In this document: piece after piece, positions 45,675-58,279 of the stretch
Layout of the letters: each line of letters opens with the position of its first letter
Position numbering within the stretch: position 1 is the first letter of the stretch
Assembly (NCBI RefSeq): GCF_019320115.1
Contig: NC_089584.1
Coordinates: 54,061,633-54,125,632, forward strand
Reading direction: 5' to 3'
Length of the DNA: 64,000 nucleotides
Source: Miscanthus floridulus
Taxonomy: Eukaryota > Streptophyta > Magnoliopsida > Poales > Poaceae
The notes under the pieces: model-generated
Databases searched by the model: none
What the model was told of the DNA's origin: nothing
What the model saw: only the letters and a program-made list of their open reading frames with translations
Made by a program: the position numbers and the translations under genes

Positions 45675-47190
45675 ATGGCAGTTCACAACAACAACGATAT
45701 CCTTATGCTACATTATGAAGATCTACTTAATGGGGATAAGGGTATCATAAGCAAAGCTACAAAAGAGTTTTAGAACAAATGTTTGTTATCCTACACCAAA
45801 ACATGTGGCAACATAATTGTTCAGAAATTTCCACTACCAAGAGTTCTATTACACGGGTTAGACAGATACAACTGAAGATGAAGACAGACGTTTCTTTAAG
45901 GAAGTTGTAGACAAATCTGTTCGTGATGCCATATCAAGCCATAATAAAGCTTTCGTGGACATATTCCACAACGCCATGAGAGAGGTGATTCATGGATTTC
46001 TAGTTGGTCAAGGCAGACCGACTTATTATAATATTCTAGATCCATCGACACTAAGGGACTAATCAAGTCAGTACCAGCCATCAAGAAAGCAGCACTAGCT
46101 AGTAATGGTGATGTCCAGACAGTTCAGGGTTCATCTAAATAGGCTCAAGGAACTACTATGAATAAGATACAGTACAATCCTGGACCGTCAGTACAGCATG
46201 TGGCAACAGCCGGTGGGGCAAAGTCAAAACCAGGTGATCAATTTTGGCACATCAGGCCACAACCGTCGTCGGCTCAAAAAATAGCACCATCAATTCAAAG
46301 GATCTGTAGGGATATAGATCCTTATGTCTACAATAAGAGACTTCAAGCAGCAAGCCAGCAAAGGGCCTAGCAGGGTGAGATTCCATAAGGGTATCACTAT
46401 GTCATGGATTATAACACCCTTCACATGATGCCAAATCTAGGATACCAAGGCACACAAGATTCAATCCACAGATGGGTCAGCAGGTGCAAAGAAATCCAAA
46501 TCCACAGCTGATGAATTACTGCTGAGGGTGATCGAGATGATGAAGAATCAGTTCGGTCTGATGCCAAAAGGGTTTTGACCTTTTCTCATAAACACCCATA
46601 TCCATTAATGGTGTGATTTGGTCGCTCTTCCCACAAATTATAGGTTCCTAGAGTTTTCTAAGTTTACTGGCCAAGATAGTACAAGCATGATAGAACATGT
46701 TAGTTGGTATCGTACATAATTGGGCGGAGCATTAGTTGAGGATGCCTATCGAGTTTGTTTCTTCTCCTTGTCCTTATCAGTGCCAGCCTTCACTTGGTTT
46801 TCATCATTGCTAGTAAATTCCATTGCCAATTGGGTTGACCTAGAGAAGAAATTTCATACATATTTTTTACACTAGGACTGGAGAAAAGAAGATTATCTAT
46901 CTGACAACTATAAGACAGAAGACTAATGAATCAGGCACTAAATTTCTTCAGAGGTTTCAAGAAACTAGGAACTTGTGCTTCTCCTTAAACTTGGCCAATG
47001 ATCAACTAGCTGCTTTAGCTGTTCAAGGAATGCTACCGATGTGGAAAGAAAAGCTGCTGGGACAAGAATTTGACAACTTGGGTCAATTGGCTCAACGAGT
47101 AGCAGTGCTTAATAGCCAATTCCAGAGTATGCTTAGAGATACCCGGTTCTAGAAGAGTACCACAGTAGCCGAAGCTTATGATCCAACTGG
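45675..47190 (+). pseudogene. Element F gag, 5' half (inside the inversion)
   Basis: ATG at 45675 (MAVHNNNDILMLHYEDLL) matches gag of D from its start; later pieces are PRVLLHGLDRYN, FLEFSKFTGQDSTSMIEHV, SVPAFTWFSSLLVNSI and LNLANDQLAALAVQGMLP, QRVAVLNSQFQSMLRDTRF. Stops and frameshifts are frequent. It is cut at AEAYDP near 47190 and continues on the minus strand from 41105. Confidence 0.75.
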
Positions 47191-47195
47191 CTCAA

Positions 47196-48536
47196 CTTGT
47201 GTACTCAAAACACGCTGAACAAGGATTGATTTGTAGTTTGCAGTGCATGTCACACTATCAATTACCTCATCAGGATCTTCAGCACTATCCGCAAATTTAT
47301 CTGCATAAAGATTAGTTGCAAGTGCAAATTCATTCTCTTCATCACTAGCACTAGCATACCCACCATCATCAGTAGCAATATATGTGTGTTTACTAGGGCA
47401 TTCTTTAGCAATATGTCCCATGCCCTTGCAGTGCTGGCAAACAATTTTAGAAGAGCTGCTAGAGGAAGGTGTAGCAGATCCACTAGAAGAAGTGTGTGAT
47501 AGAAGAACTCTTCTTTATAGGCGATGGTCGTGTCTACACATTAGAAAATTTACTCACCTCGGTTGGACATAAAGGAGTGAATAGAGTCGTGGAACGCCTA
47601 GGTTGTTGTCCCTGTACTTCCCTTTCAGCTTTAAGAGCATAATGATATAATTGGGAAAATCTAGTCATTCTTTATAGTCAAGAACATCATGTATTTCACG
47701 ACGCAAACCTCCAAAAAATCTAGAACACTTATCCATTTCATCCTCTTATATGTTACTACGTGCTAGACCAATTAAAAGCTCCTAATAATATTCCTCAACA
47801 GTCTTACTACCTTGATTTAAATGTTGCAGTTTTAATCGTAGATCACGCAGATAGTATGGAGGAACAAATCTCAATTTCATTCATCGTTTATGTACAGTCC
47901 AGGTTTGAGATATTTGAGCATTAGCATTAGCATTATTGCAAATATCATTCAACCAAAAAAAGCAAAACTAGTAAACTCACTAGTAGCAAGTCTAACTCTA
48001 TATTCTTCAGGGACTTGATGGGAGCTAAATTTTTTATCTACAGCCATCTCCCAATCTAAATATGCTTCAGGATCAGCAAAACTAGAAAAGGACATCTTAA
48101 ATCTAGTTTTAGAGAAAGGATCATTATTACCTTGGTTATTACCTCCCATACCACATTGGTTAAAGTTCAACCGATTATGGTACGTGCATCCTCAGCATGT
48201 CGTTGAGCTTTGGCTTCAGCCTCCATGTCGCCATCCTCCTCCTCAGAGAGATCATCATCTTCTTCTTCAAGACATGGTTCAAGATGTCATTGTTCAACAT
48301 CTTCAATCCTCTTGGCCAAGTTGGTGATTGTTGAAGGATCACATTGAACTTGTCATCAAGAATGCACAAAACTCATTCTTAGAAACACAGTCATTGAAAT
48401 CTGTAGGTGTGTCCCTATTTCCTTTGCCGGTGCCTTCTGCTTTTCCTAACATGGTTAGTAGAAAGAAGAAGACAACACAAATAGTATTATCCCTAACAAC
48501 TACTAGGTTGTGGACAAGGAAAAATAAGGCACTCAA
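47196..48536 (-). pseudogene. Element G gag
   Basis: From 48536: CVSKNEFCAFLDDKFNVI, an acidic stretch (EEEDDDLSEEEDGDMEAEA), FSSFADPEAYLDWEMAVDKKF, VRLATSEFTSFAFF, and an intact zinc knuckle C-QH-C-KGMG-H-IAKE-C near 47430, then YIATDDGGYASASDEENEFALATNL and YKSILVQRVLSTQVEP, where the inversion edge cuts it. Frameshifts near 48350 and stops are present. The next codons (protease) lie at 41125 on plus. Confidence 0.8.
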
Positions 48537-49677
48537 CTCTCAAGCATCTTACCACGGTCCTACAAGTGTTCTTACCAAAGCAACAGGCGGTGCAATAGGT
48601 CGGTGTCTATGATACCATTGTAGCTTGAGTGTAACAGTTGTAAGGCAAACCTGTACTTGGTTAGAAGAAAGTGGAGCTTGGATAGGCACAATATAGTAGC
48701 AAGGAATAGCAAAATTCGTAACTAAATAGCAAAGCTAAATAAGTATCCCAAGTACTTATCTTAGTTGCTGGCCTACTCACGTTTCAAGTACCAGATGTAT
48801 CAAGTGATGTGAACAGCAAGAATATGATTAGGAACAAGGCAGAAATCAGCACATGCAAACACAGCTCAAATGGCGCTCTCTATGTGCTCCTCTAAATATT
48901 GTTCCACTTTTGTCCCTCTCTTTTTCTCTATTTTTGGGCTGTCGTTGTTTTTTTTGGATTCTTTGACTTTTTCTTTTTATTTTTTTGATATTTTTTCTTC
49001 ACTTAGGAGCACAAAAGAAGTAACCACAGAAAATATGAGCTTAAACAAGTGAAAGGCGTGGCCTATAGAAATTTAGAAGACGTGCTCAAATCGACAAAAA
49101 GCTTGTGACCACGAAAAGAGGATTTTGTTACTAGTTTTTTACCAAAATAAAATTTTTTGACACCAACAAGGCAGGGGGTGGACGGATCCAAAAAATTTCT
49201 CATTGATTTTGATATATGGAACTTCAAAATCCAAGTTCGTATGCAAAAACTAGACCGGTTTTACGAACTGACTCTGAATTAGAGGATTAAAACGGGAACA
49301 ATACACGCAAAATTGGTCACGGTAGTAAGGACTTGATGGAAACAGTGAAGACAAGTATAACAAATTAGATGGCATGGACTAGGGTTTGATGGATATAAAG
49401 GAAACACAACAAGACTTGAAGGTATTCACATATTATGATGAAAAACAAAGGGAAAAACATAAACTGGACTAAAAATGATCTAAAACCAGCAACCAGAGCT
49501 TGACCTAGAGCACAAACTCAACCACAGTGACACAGAGACGAAATTGCATGGCACAACTGAGGCTAGGACAGGGAATATGTGGCGGTGTATATTTTTTGGC
49601 TTTTTGTGGACTATAGGTAATGCAAAAACAGTAACAATCTAAAGGGAAAAACAAAGTTATACCTAACGGGCAACAAG
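48537..49677 (-). other. 5' leader of element G
   Basis: Region between PBS and gag, with a T-rich patch at 48900-49010. I see no domain; the plus-strand ORF 48870-49052 is low-complexity. The leader is long (1.1 kb). Confidence 0.55.
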
Positions 49678-49690
49678 GTCTCTGATACCA
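49678..49690 (-). promoter_or_regulatory. Primer-binding site of element G (initiator tRNA-Met type)
   Basis: Minus strand TGGTATCAGAGAC, 2 bases from the LTR end. Confidence 0.85.
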
Positions 49691-49692
49691 CT

Positions 49693-50525
49693 TGATGTAG
49701 ACAAGGCCCGATCTTCCAAAAGGTATGAAGATGTCGATTGGTGGAGACTCAAAGTTCATGATCTTGGCTTCAAACCAAGGCTGATTCGGACCCCACAACC
49801 GTTACACCACTGCTCCGTTGGTTGTCAACAACGCGAACGCGATTGACCTCACCGAGAAGGCTTTCCTACAAGCGAATCGAGAACATAAGCAAGAATAGGA
49901 TGAACACAATCTAAAATTGCAAATAAATATGAGGCTTATGATAACAAGAAGGAGTTCAAGTCTTTATTCGAAAGGACTAATCGCCACAGTCGAACAAGAT
50001 CAAGAACTAGGGCCCTGGTTCATAGCAAGCAGCCTTGGCGGCACAGTTGCGGCAAAACGATGTCTGTTTCATAAGAAAATCAAGAACTAAACAAAACCTA
50101 AACCCTAAGGAGAGCGATGACTACTATTTATATAGTCTTGGGTGTCACCCCCCTGGACGCGCCCCCTAATGGGCCCAAACACGATACACGGTCCAACAGA
50201 CCAAAAGACGGTGTCGCAGCACCCTGGCAGATTCTGGACGCTGACTTGTTTCAATGATTCCCGTTGATTTCAAAGGTCTTTTGATGTGAAACCACATGCA
50301 TTCACTTCCTTATCAAATTAGCTTTCCAACCATATGTGTATCATCAAAAACAGGGTCCGGATATGTCCTGGGTGACCAGTTTAAGGCAGACTGGTCCTGA
50401 AACCCGAGATGGGCTCCAACTTCAGTTGGACCGGGCCTCCACCATGAGAAAGATCAATTGGACGCCCATGCTGGACCTCCTCCTCTCCTTGGCTTGTATG
50501 TGATGAAGAAGTGATGTCCTCATCA
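49693..50525 (-). repeat. 5' LTR of element G (833 bp)
   Basis: TGATGTAGAC to GTCCTCATCA on plus, the reverse complement of 41890-42711. It ends at the CACAG duplication. Confidence 0.9.
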
Positions 50526-50530
50526 CACAG
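50526..50530. repeat. Target-site duplication of element G, outer copy (CACAG)
   Basis: Reverse complement of CTGTG at 42712-42716. Confidence 0.85.
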
Positions 50531-51568
50531 TTAAGATCATGCCCTCTTAGAAATAGATCTACCAAATAACGATCCCCACTCCACTGTGCTAATAGTGGGG
50601 TGTGAGGCAGAATCACACAGGCCATGATAATGGGCCATGGAACAGTTTTTGCTAGCCAATAGATCTACTCAAGGTTAGACATGTGTTAACCGCATGCTAT
50701 GCACAATTGAGATTGATATAAAACAGTCGATAAAACATAACTCATCGTTTAATGTACATATTAGATCAAATTTAGATTAACAAACAATGGGTTAAACAAG
50801 ATATAAGGCCGATCTAGATCAATCCTAATCGGGCGAAGTTATATTGTTGTAATTAAATAAACAATGGAAGCAATAAGCAATATTAGTAACTTAATGAATC
50901 TATCTGAAGGAACACCACCCTTAGATAGAGCCGATAACTTGACCTTAATCTAGTTCGAGCAGTGGAGGTCGACCGGATCGATGCAGCCATACTTGAACTA
51001 GACAAGAGTCGATAACTAACTTATACCAAAGTCACAGTGGAGGTCGACCGGATCGATGCAGCCGTACGAATAGAGGTATAAGCCATGACGGTACTTATAA
51101 ACAAGCAGTGGAGGTCAACTGGATCGATGCAGTCGTACTCGCTAAAGAACTCGTCGAGATCTACTCTACTCCTACTCCTAAGGGGTGGCTAGAGCCAAAA
51201 AAAGTAAATAACTTGTATTTGATTGATTGTGTGTCCTTTACAATAGTCGGGCTTTGATATTTATACCTGGGACCTATGCATGACTCCTATCTAAGCACGA
51301 CTCATCACAATCTTTGACCCTAGAGAAAGCATTCCTAATTTAAGATAACTTGGACTCTAATCTTTCCCTTTTTGTAGAGTCCAACATGTCTTGTCCCAGC
51401 GCCGATCGTAGCCTTTGTTGTTATCCGCTAGCGCTATCTGAAGAAAGTCGATTCTAGTTTTGCATTCAAATCAGTTGATACCGACCTGCATGTGATTGAT
51501 TCCTTGATGACATGATCTTGGGAGCTTTTAAGTCCATCTGACTCTCCTTCAAAATTTTGGTGTAAACA
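50531..51568 (-). repeat. 3' LTR of element H, first part
   Basis: Ends GGTGTAAACA at 51568 beside a PPT and aligns with 34050-35070 of F. Three copies of gaccggatcgatgcag lie near 50971, 51048 and 51118 (the last changed to aactggatcgatgcag). Confidence 0.85.
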
Positions 51569-51612
51569 CATGCCCCCCAATTTTGGGATAAAAGTAATTT
51601 TATTCCAAAATT
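51569..51612 (-). promoter_or_regulatory. Polypurine tract and conserved hairpin of element H
   Basis: catgcccccc then a 15-bp stem (51579-51593 with 51598-51612) around gtaa, identical in sequence to that of F. Confidence 0.7.
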
Positions 51613-52480
51613 ATCGCGTATGTATCCTCAATTGGTCCGTAGTCACGGGTAGAGAATCTTGATCTAGGGTTTACTGTTTGTCGTCATCTATGTCAGCTCA
51701 TGAGTCCATGCCTCAAAACTTTTACGAGAGCGTGATTGCTTCACGGGCACTTGGATTTATCCTTCCAGGACAGCTATAAAATGTCTATCTGACCCTGGTG
51801 AGAGCAATTCAACAATCTAGCTATGTTTCTCTTCCACATGCCCCCTCGAGTGCTTCTGACTCCACCGAATCCTCCATGGTCTATCTTTTGCTATGAAAAT
51901 CTTGAGCGGTTAGAAGAATTATTGTGCATATGGTGATTGTGTCGCTCATCTTAGCACCTTATCGAGCAAGAGAACCAGCTACTATGGTTGGAAGAATCCT
52001 TGTGATATTACCTGGATCTTCTCTCCATGCTCGCAGAGTTGTTCTAGTGTTTCCAAGGGCTAAAATGTGTGGACACCTTCCCCTTGTTTGCTCAATGAAA
52101 TGACCATCGGGAAAGCCACAAGCTTCTTTCCAGCGGTTTCCCAGTCACCGAGAAATCAGCTGGGCATCTATTGGGCAGGTGGCTTTTCCCCTTCTCTGTC
52201 ATAATTTTATTAGCGGGCTAATGTGACTTGTTTTATGATAACTTTTGGCCCTATGGGGATTCGAACTCCCTTCAATCCAAAGAAACCTTGGTGGGCCTGA
52301 TTGCTGGTCAATGCAAATCTTTTGTATCCATCCCATGATATCTATAACTTGGGGAAGCAATAAGTCCAAATCTGTTATCTTCTCATTATCTATCCCCTGA
52401 AGTTTCAGAGCATCGATTCGTTTCCATATCTGATTTCAATTTCACACCCTCGATGAAACCTATCACCTCGCCTTCCTAGG
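51613..52480. other. Non-coding stretch upstream of the antisense gene of H
   Basis: Counterpart of 35115-35966. No domain readable. Confidence 0.55.
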
Positions 52481-52481
52481 C

Positions 52482-52489
52482 TATATATA
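52482..52489 (+). promoter_or_regulatory. TATA box of the antisense gene of H
   Basis: TATATATA in gccttcctaggctatatatacgg, 95 bases before the ATG at 52584, as in F. Confidence 0.55.
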
Positions 52490-52583
52490 CGGGCCACGGC
52501 TGGGGATCAAAAAACAACTCGCTTTGTCTCAAACCTTCCACATCCTTAGTATAGTACCCTGCTTTTCCATAGGTTTTGAGATC

Positions 52584-53345
52584 ATGGAGAACAGCAAGAG
52601 GTTTGCTAAGGAGGCCCTCAATGGACCTACAGCATCGTGTTAGCGCCTTCATCGTCAGGAGGGTACAACTCATGATGCCCCACTGCCTCAGGGGATAGGG
52701 CTGACCCCATTCAGCCTTTAGGGTCCTCTTCGTTAATAGCTCATCGCCAGCTCCCTTGTTATCAAAGGAGGCAGATTGACAATGATGATTTGCTTGCCTC
52801 CATTGATCGGCATGGCCAGGGTCTCATTGAATGTCTCTCCCTTGGAGAATCGGCTCTGGCCATGGTTCGATGTCGATGACCTCTCGAGGCCAGATTAGTG
52901 GAGGATAGGTTGGCCAAGGCTGAGGCTAGAATCATGGGTGAGACATCTATCATAACCTTTGATTCCTTTCAATTTCAACCTCAAGATTCTGATCATCTCC
53001 TCTTTGAATCATTTTAGATTTGTATGCCCAACTAGAGAGCCTTTGATTGGCTATGGAGCATGCGGTGGGATTCGTCAATGCTAGAGGCCCCGTCCTGGTG
53101 GTTCGCCTGCATGACATCCTGAACTGTGTAAGGGAGGTCACTCTGGCATGGCGTTCGCATTAGCATTGGCTTCTGCGCAAGCCCATTCTGGCCATGAACT
53201 TTGGCTCCTCCCCCATGGTTTTCCAGCCGTGGCACACCCTAGGGATTATGAACGCCTGATTGAGGATTTCTTCAGTGCTGCTAACTCCATAGCCTTTATC
53301 TCCAGGATGATGATATAGTAGCCAAAGTGTTTTCTAGCCCATAGT
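52584..53345 (+). pseudogene. Antisense coiled-coil ORF of element H
   Basis: Homolog of 36067-36840: MENSKRFAKEAL, LAMVRCR, DRLAKAEARIMG, then a GTGAG donor and TTTTAG acceptor at the same place as in F, and HPRDYERLIEDFFSAANSIAFI. Small indels and stops disable it. It keeps Gln where F has the WHG stop. Confidence 0.6.
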
Positions 53346-53479
53346 TTGTAATAGGTGATATTAGCAAACAATTTCTCCGTCTTGAGTGATTTTTTCTTTT
53401 GTTTCGTACTTCTACTATATGCATCACTTTGTCCGTGTTTGCTTTGCTCCAAGGAGATACACATTGTACCAGCTTTTAC

Positions 53480-56400
53480 TGTCATAGAACCGACCAATTT
53501 ATAAGAGCACAAGTATAAAAACAATCGCCGAAACGATCAAATTCTCGAACTTGAGCCCATATAAACCTCGGTAGTCAACCGAAATCTTGAAGGATTTCAA
53601 ACCAACTTGCATACAACCAAGATCACAGTAATTCAACATAACATATCGTACGTTACAACATTTCACGGACGTTCGCAAATAGATTACATCATCACAGAGT
53701 CATTGTTATTACAAAACAAGTCTTGTAAACATGCGGAAGCAAATAGTTTAACTCACACACCGAGTTCAAATACACATACTGGTTTGCTGATCACAGACCG
53801 CAAAAGCATTCAGATAAGAGAACAGAGATCATGCCCATGATCTAGTCTTCATCACCCGCCGGGTGGAGACAATACTTGCAGAATCCCTGATATAGAAGGT
53901 CATCTACAATAAGAGGGAATAAACCCTGAGTACGGGAATGTACTCAGCTAGACTTACCCGTTGAAAACCAAACAATTGAAACCAAGGATTATGCATAGTT
54001 TAATGTAGTGGAGCTGGCTGATACTTTCTTTTTGTAGAAAAGCATAAGTAGTATGATCAACTCTTATCCTGACTAGCAGTGACTTTTTAGCCGTTATCCT
54101 GTCATCTATATTAGCACCTGTACTAAGCAATCATTTTATTAAGGTGCAAACATTAATAACCATATCAGGTATTCATTGTGGCAATCCTTATCATCATCAT
54201 CCATTTAACCATATCATTAAATTAATTGAATCTACGTTGCCGCTGCTAGTCAAGTTCTCACTATCCGGGAGAGACGGCGATTCGAATCGATTCCTATCCA
54301 GCTGGAGGGGTATTCCTAAACACAAACCCTGCTTCCTCCCGTCAGGGTCGCAAACGAGTCACCTTTGGTACGATTCAGGAGTCACGGGTCCGAACAGATT
54401 GGCATTCTCAGAGAACCTACTCTGCCAAGGTTGTTTGGGACTCTAACCCGCCTTGGACTTATGCCAATGGCTCTCCGCACATCCTTACTACCTCTAGAGT
54501 GCCGCCACTGCTCGCGTTCTCGGCCTAAATCGAGCTACTAGGCTTTGCGGTCGAAATGACTTATCCGGCCAGCTAAGTGTTAGGCTGCGTTCAACATGAC
54601 ATAAGGACGTACAGCGTATCGGTCCTTAAACGACATCAGACAGAGTCACTATGTTCAAACCTACACAAGACCCCGCCCGGTCTAAATTCATTATTCACAT
54701 GGTTCTTTTCCACGATAGCAAATATAGCCAACCGTGATCCACCTTATCCTAAAGCTCGTAGGTGACTAGGAAATCACCTGACTTCTACCGCACTAAGCAT
54801 GGCTAAGCATTTAATCCAGTTCCTGAACTTAAATAGGATTCTAGTGCGATATCTGGACTAAGGAAGGATATATAATGCAGCAATTGGTTCCAATCAATTC
54901 CTATACTTAATGCATCATCAATAATAAAAGATACTCAATGTATTTGTAAAAACATGGGAGGCTTAATATGCTCTGGGGCTTGCCTTTAGGAACGAGGAAG
55001 GCTGGTGGTCAGGGCACTCGGGCAATTCCTCCACGGCGACTGCTTCGTCGGCTTCCTGCACCTCGGGCTCCTCCTCCTGGTTGGCTCCCTCGAACTCCAG
55101 CAACGTCACTCCCTCCGGCACACCTATTGCATGAATACGCAAGATAAATATCATGGATGCACATGGACGAATGTCAGGAATGCTCGGGGAATGCACATGT
55201 TCGCTGTAGTTTGCATATTCCAACTTAAGCCCTATTCAAATCACTTTACTTACCAAGTTTATACAACCTAATGTATAATTGCTCATCTTCAGTTAATGAC
55301 CTAGCACCTGCACCTAAGCATATTCTCAAGTTAGGATAACCCCTAACAATCAACGAGAACCTTGCAACAACATACACTCAAGCATTTGTATTTCAGCAAA
55401 ATGAATACTATGTAACGGTGCAGTAAACTAACCATAACTGAAGATTTATAATTCCAAATGATATGCAACTAGGCAATCTGGAAAGCTTATAAAATTGTCT
55501 CATAATCATTTTTAGATCTCAAAGCATGATTCAACACTTTATCCAGATCGAATTCATCAATCAACAGAAGTCTATCCTCACAAGGCAGAGAATAAGCAAA
55601 AACTGGAACCTAACTTTAAACAGCTGTAGTTTCTAAACTACTAGGCCAAATGCCCTCAAATTTTGATAGGAGCTAGATACATAAATTATCTACAACTCTC
55701 GTATTCATTACAATCACAGAAAACCAAAATATCATGGGGAGCTTTCTAAAGTCCCCATATCTGTCTAGAGGGACATAATGCAAACAAAATAATTAGTAAC
55801 TCATGATGTAAACATATAATTGGACAAAACCAACTTTACTGACAAAACACACATATCACAAGAACACTAGAAAGTAGGGTGTTCATCACCAAAACATTTC
55901 TTTTAATACCTTTCTTAATTTATTTAATTAATTAGAGGAAATAGTAAACATATATGAAAACTACACCATTAAATCTACAAAAATTACAATAGACACTACA
56001 TGCCCTAAGTAGACTACCATAAAAATTTCACATCATTTGGATAAGTATAACAACCTACACAAAAATGGTAAGGCAGAATAGCTTAAAATGGCATAATTAG
56101 GAAACCTTAGTGAAAAGTGTCAAGCAATAGATTTCATATTTTTCCTAAGCATCCTATAAGGGTACCTAGGATACTCCCTACCAAGTTTCATGGCAATAGG
56201 ATTCATAGATAATTTACTAAAATTCACACAAGTATCTACCAATGATAAAAAGGAAAATCTATAACTCAAAAACTACACATGCAATGACTCTCAAATTTTT
56301 ACCAGAGCTTCTACCATACAAGACTAGCTTACCCACAAAATTTCATAATTTTTGGATCACAGAAACTCAAGATATGATTTAAACAAGTTTGCATGCATTC

Positions 56401-58222
56401 AAAAACACTTTTCAAAGTTCCTATTTAATTCATCCAAAATTTCTACATAATGTGTTCAAGACATATTTTTCTTAAATACTAGACCTAACTGTGAGTCTAA
56501 CAAAATTGGAACCATCCAATTTGAATCTACAAAATAGGAGATACAAAAATATCAAATCAGCATTCAAAACTACATTTTTGAGCTATCCTTAGAAACACAC
56601 AGTCATTGACGAGTAGGACCCGGCTGTCAGCCGGACCCACCAGTCAGCGAGACGAGACAGAGGAGGCGCACGCAACGGCGCGGCACACGGCGAGGCTCAC
56701 CGGCGGCGGCTCCTCTGGCGAAATCAAGTGTACCGACGTGATCTCCGTGCTGAGGGGGTTCGATTGGTGCTACAAGCTAGAGCTATGACCTAGCGGAGGG
56801 AGCTTATCACCGGTGATGGCAGCATGGCGAAGCTCCAACGTGAGCTGCCAGTGACGGCAAGCCATGGCTGGCTCAACCGAGCACGGCACGAGCAACAGGA
56901 AGTCACCACCATGCTATCTCAGCAAAGAGAAGAGGCAGGGAGGGTTCCTAGCTACCCCGACGACGGTGGCCTCAGCTCTGGCAAGGGTGCGACGGCGCGG
57001 GAACGCCGACAGCGGCCTCACCTGAGGTCGATTGACCGCTCGGAGATGATGATGAGCAAGAGGAGATCTCGGCGGAGCTTCGGTGAAGGTGTAGTGCGCG
57101 TTTTCGCGGTGGTGAGTGCGTGGGAGCTTGTCTGAAGCTCTTGGCGGCAATGGAGGAGCGGTGGTTCCGCTGCTTCGGCTGTGGAGGAGAGGCAAGGAAG
57201 CAAGGAAATGAATGAGGCACAGGGGGGGCTCTCGGTGGTGTGCTATAGTTTCAAATGCCGAGCTCAGGCCCGACTGTGGCCTAGCCGGTCAGGCCATTAG
57301 GCGACGCAGCGGCGCCATGCGGCGGTGAGGTTCTGTAACCGGTCGGACTACTGTAGCATCGATTCAGTGAAAACTGATCAGCCTGACAGCGTCACTTTAC
57401 AGTGCTTGATATCCTAAATCAGTGGAGAATCAGTGAAAACCACATACATGAAAGTTGTAGCCCTACATATAGCCTGCAATTTCTATAAAAAGACCAAGAC
57501 CTAATTCCCAAAGAATCAGGAGTAAAATCATCCCCAAAGTCGAGCCAATGAAACTGAAAACTGGTTTTTGACTTAGAAATTTCTTGAGTTTCCAAATAGC
57601 CCTCAAAACTGACTTGTGGGCCATTTTTTAGCATGTTCTGCACATTTTCATGAGTTGGCCATAAAACAACTTTTGTTCCTTAATAAATTTGCTACAACTT
57701 TGTTTTAGGTTGCTCAGACATGCAAACATCCTAAGCCACACTTTTTAAATAGTCAAACAAAAGGGTTCAGGGGTCAAATTTGGTCAAACCATGACTTGGA
57801 AACCTAATTAGTCAAAGTGACCAACATGAACAATGTTCCAAAAGACATTCTATGTGTAACTAAGTTACTTACAAGCATTTCTAGCCACACCATGCATTGG
57901 TCACACAAGAATCAATCAAGGTATGTACTGAAATAATGAAAACACAAGAAATGTTGCAAATGTTTCATAGTCATGTTTCACATGTTTCATGATCTTATTG
58001 CATAGTATTAACTAATCTTGTTTCACTAAGTGAGTGGCACATGTTGCACTCAAGTGTTGCACACTTTACATTTCATAAAAGAGACAACACACATGAAATA
58101 TACAACATGTTGCAATGTTTCGAAATCATGTTTCATGTGATATAAGTTCACGAAGGGATGCATGATGCTCATGTTCATGAAATGCAGTGCAAATGTGGAA
58201 GCTAAACACCAGGGGTGTTACA
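53480..58222 (-). repeat. 3' LTR of element I (about 4.7 kb)
   Basis: Starts TGTCATAGAACCGACC and ends GGGGTGTTACA on plus. It includes the 'ccctgagtac...gtactcagc' segment (53924-53950) and a GC-rich block (56600-57330) with chance ORFs on both strands. Unusually long; a small nested insertion cannot be excluded. Confidence 0.75.
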
Positions 58223-58257
58223 GCCCTCCCCCCTTATAAAAATCTCGTCCCAAGATT
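58223..58257 (-). promoter_or_regulatory. Polypurine tract and hairpin of element I
   Basis: gccctccccccctt (plus) abuts the LTR; aatct-cgtccca-agatt at 58241-58257 repeats the motif of C at the same offset. Confidence 0.7.
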
Positions 58258-58279
58258 TGAAAAGCGTATCATTGTTGAT

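Larger units (their letters stand above)
41110..47195. other. Inverted segment of about 6.1 kb
   Basis: All elements crossing these two edges change strand: G (gag minus outside, protease and 3' LTR plus inside), F (3' half outside minus, 5' half inside plus), H LTR and E gag. Reversing the block restores duplications CTGTG (G) and CCAAT (F). A 19-base near-identical inverted pair, agccRaagcttatgatcca, lies at the two junctions (47176-47194 plus, 41081-41099 minus). Exact cut points are uncertain by about 20 bases. Confidence 0.85.
51569..53479 (-). mobile_element. Element H: 3' internal part of an F-family Tat-lineage element
   Basis: PPT, hairpin, antisense ORF and the start of the hairpin-unit region (ggagatacacattgtaccagc near 53454) are present. 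It is then cut by insertion of I at 53480. The 5' part is outside the window. It was inserted in gag of E. Confidence 0.75.

Noticed and set aside
48870..49052. Phe/Ser-rich plus-strand ORF
   Set aside because: T-rich low-complexity patch in the leader of G.
41890..50525. Inversion by recombination between the two G LTRs
   Set aside because: LTRs of one insertion start in direct orientation, and the breaks fall in gag/protease of G and gag of F, not in the LTRs.
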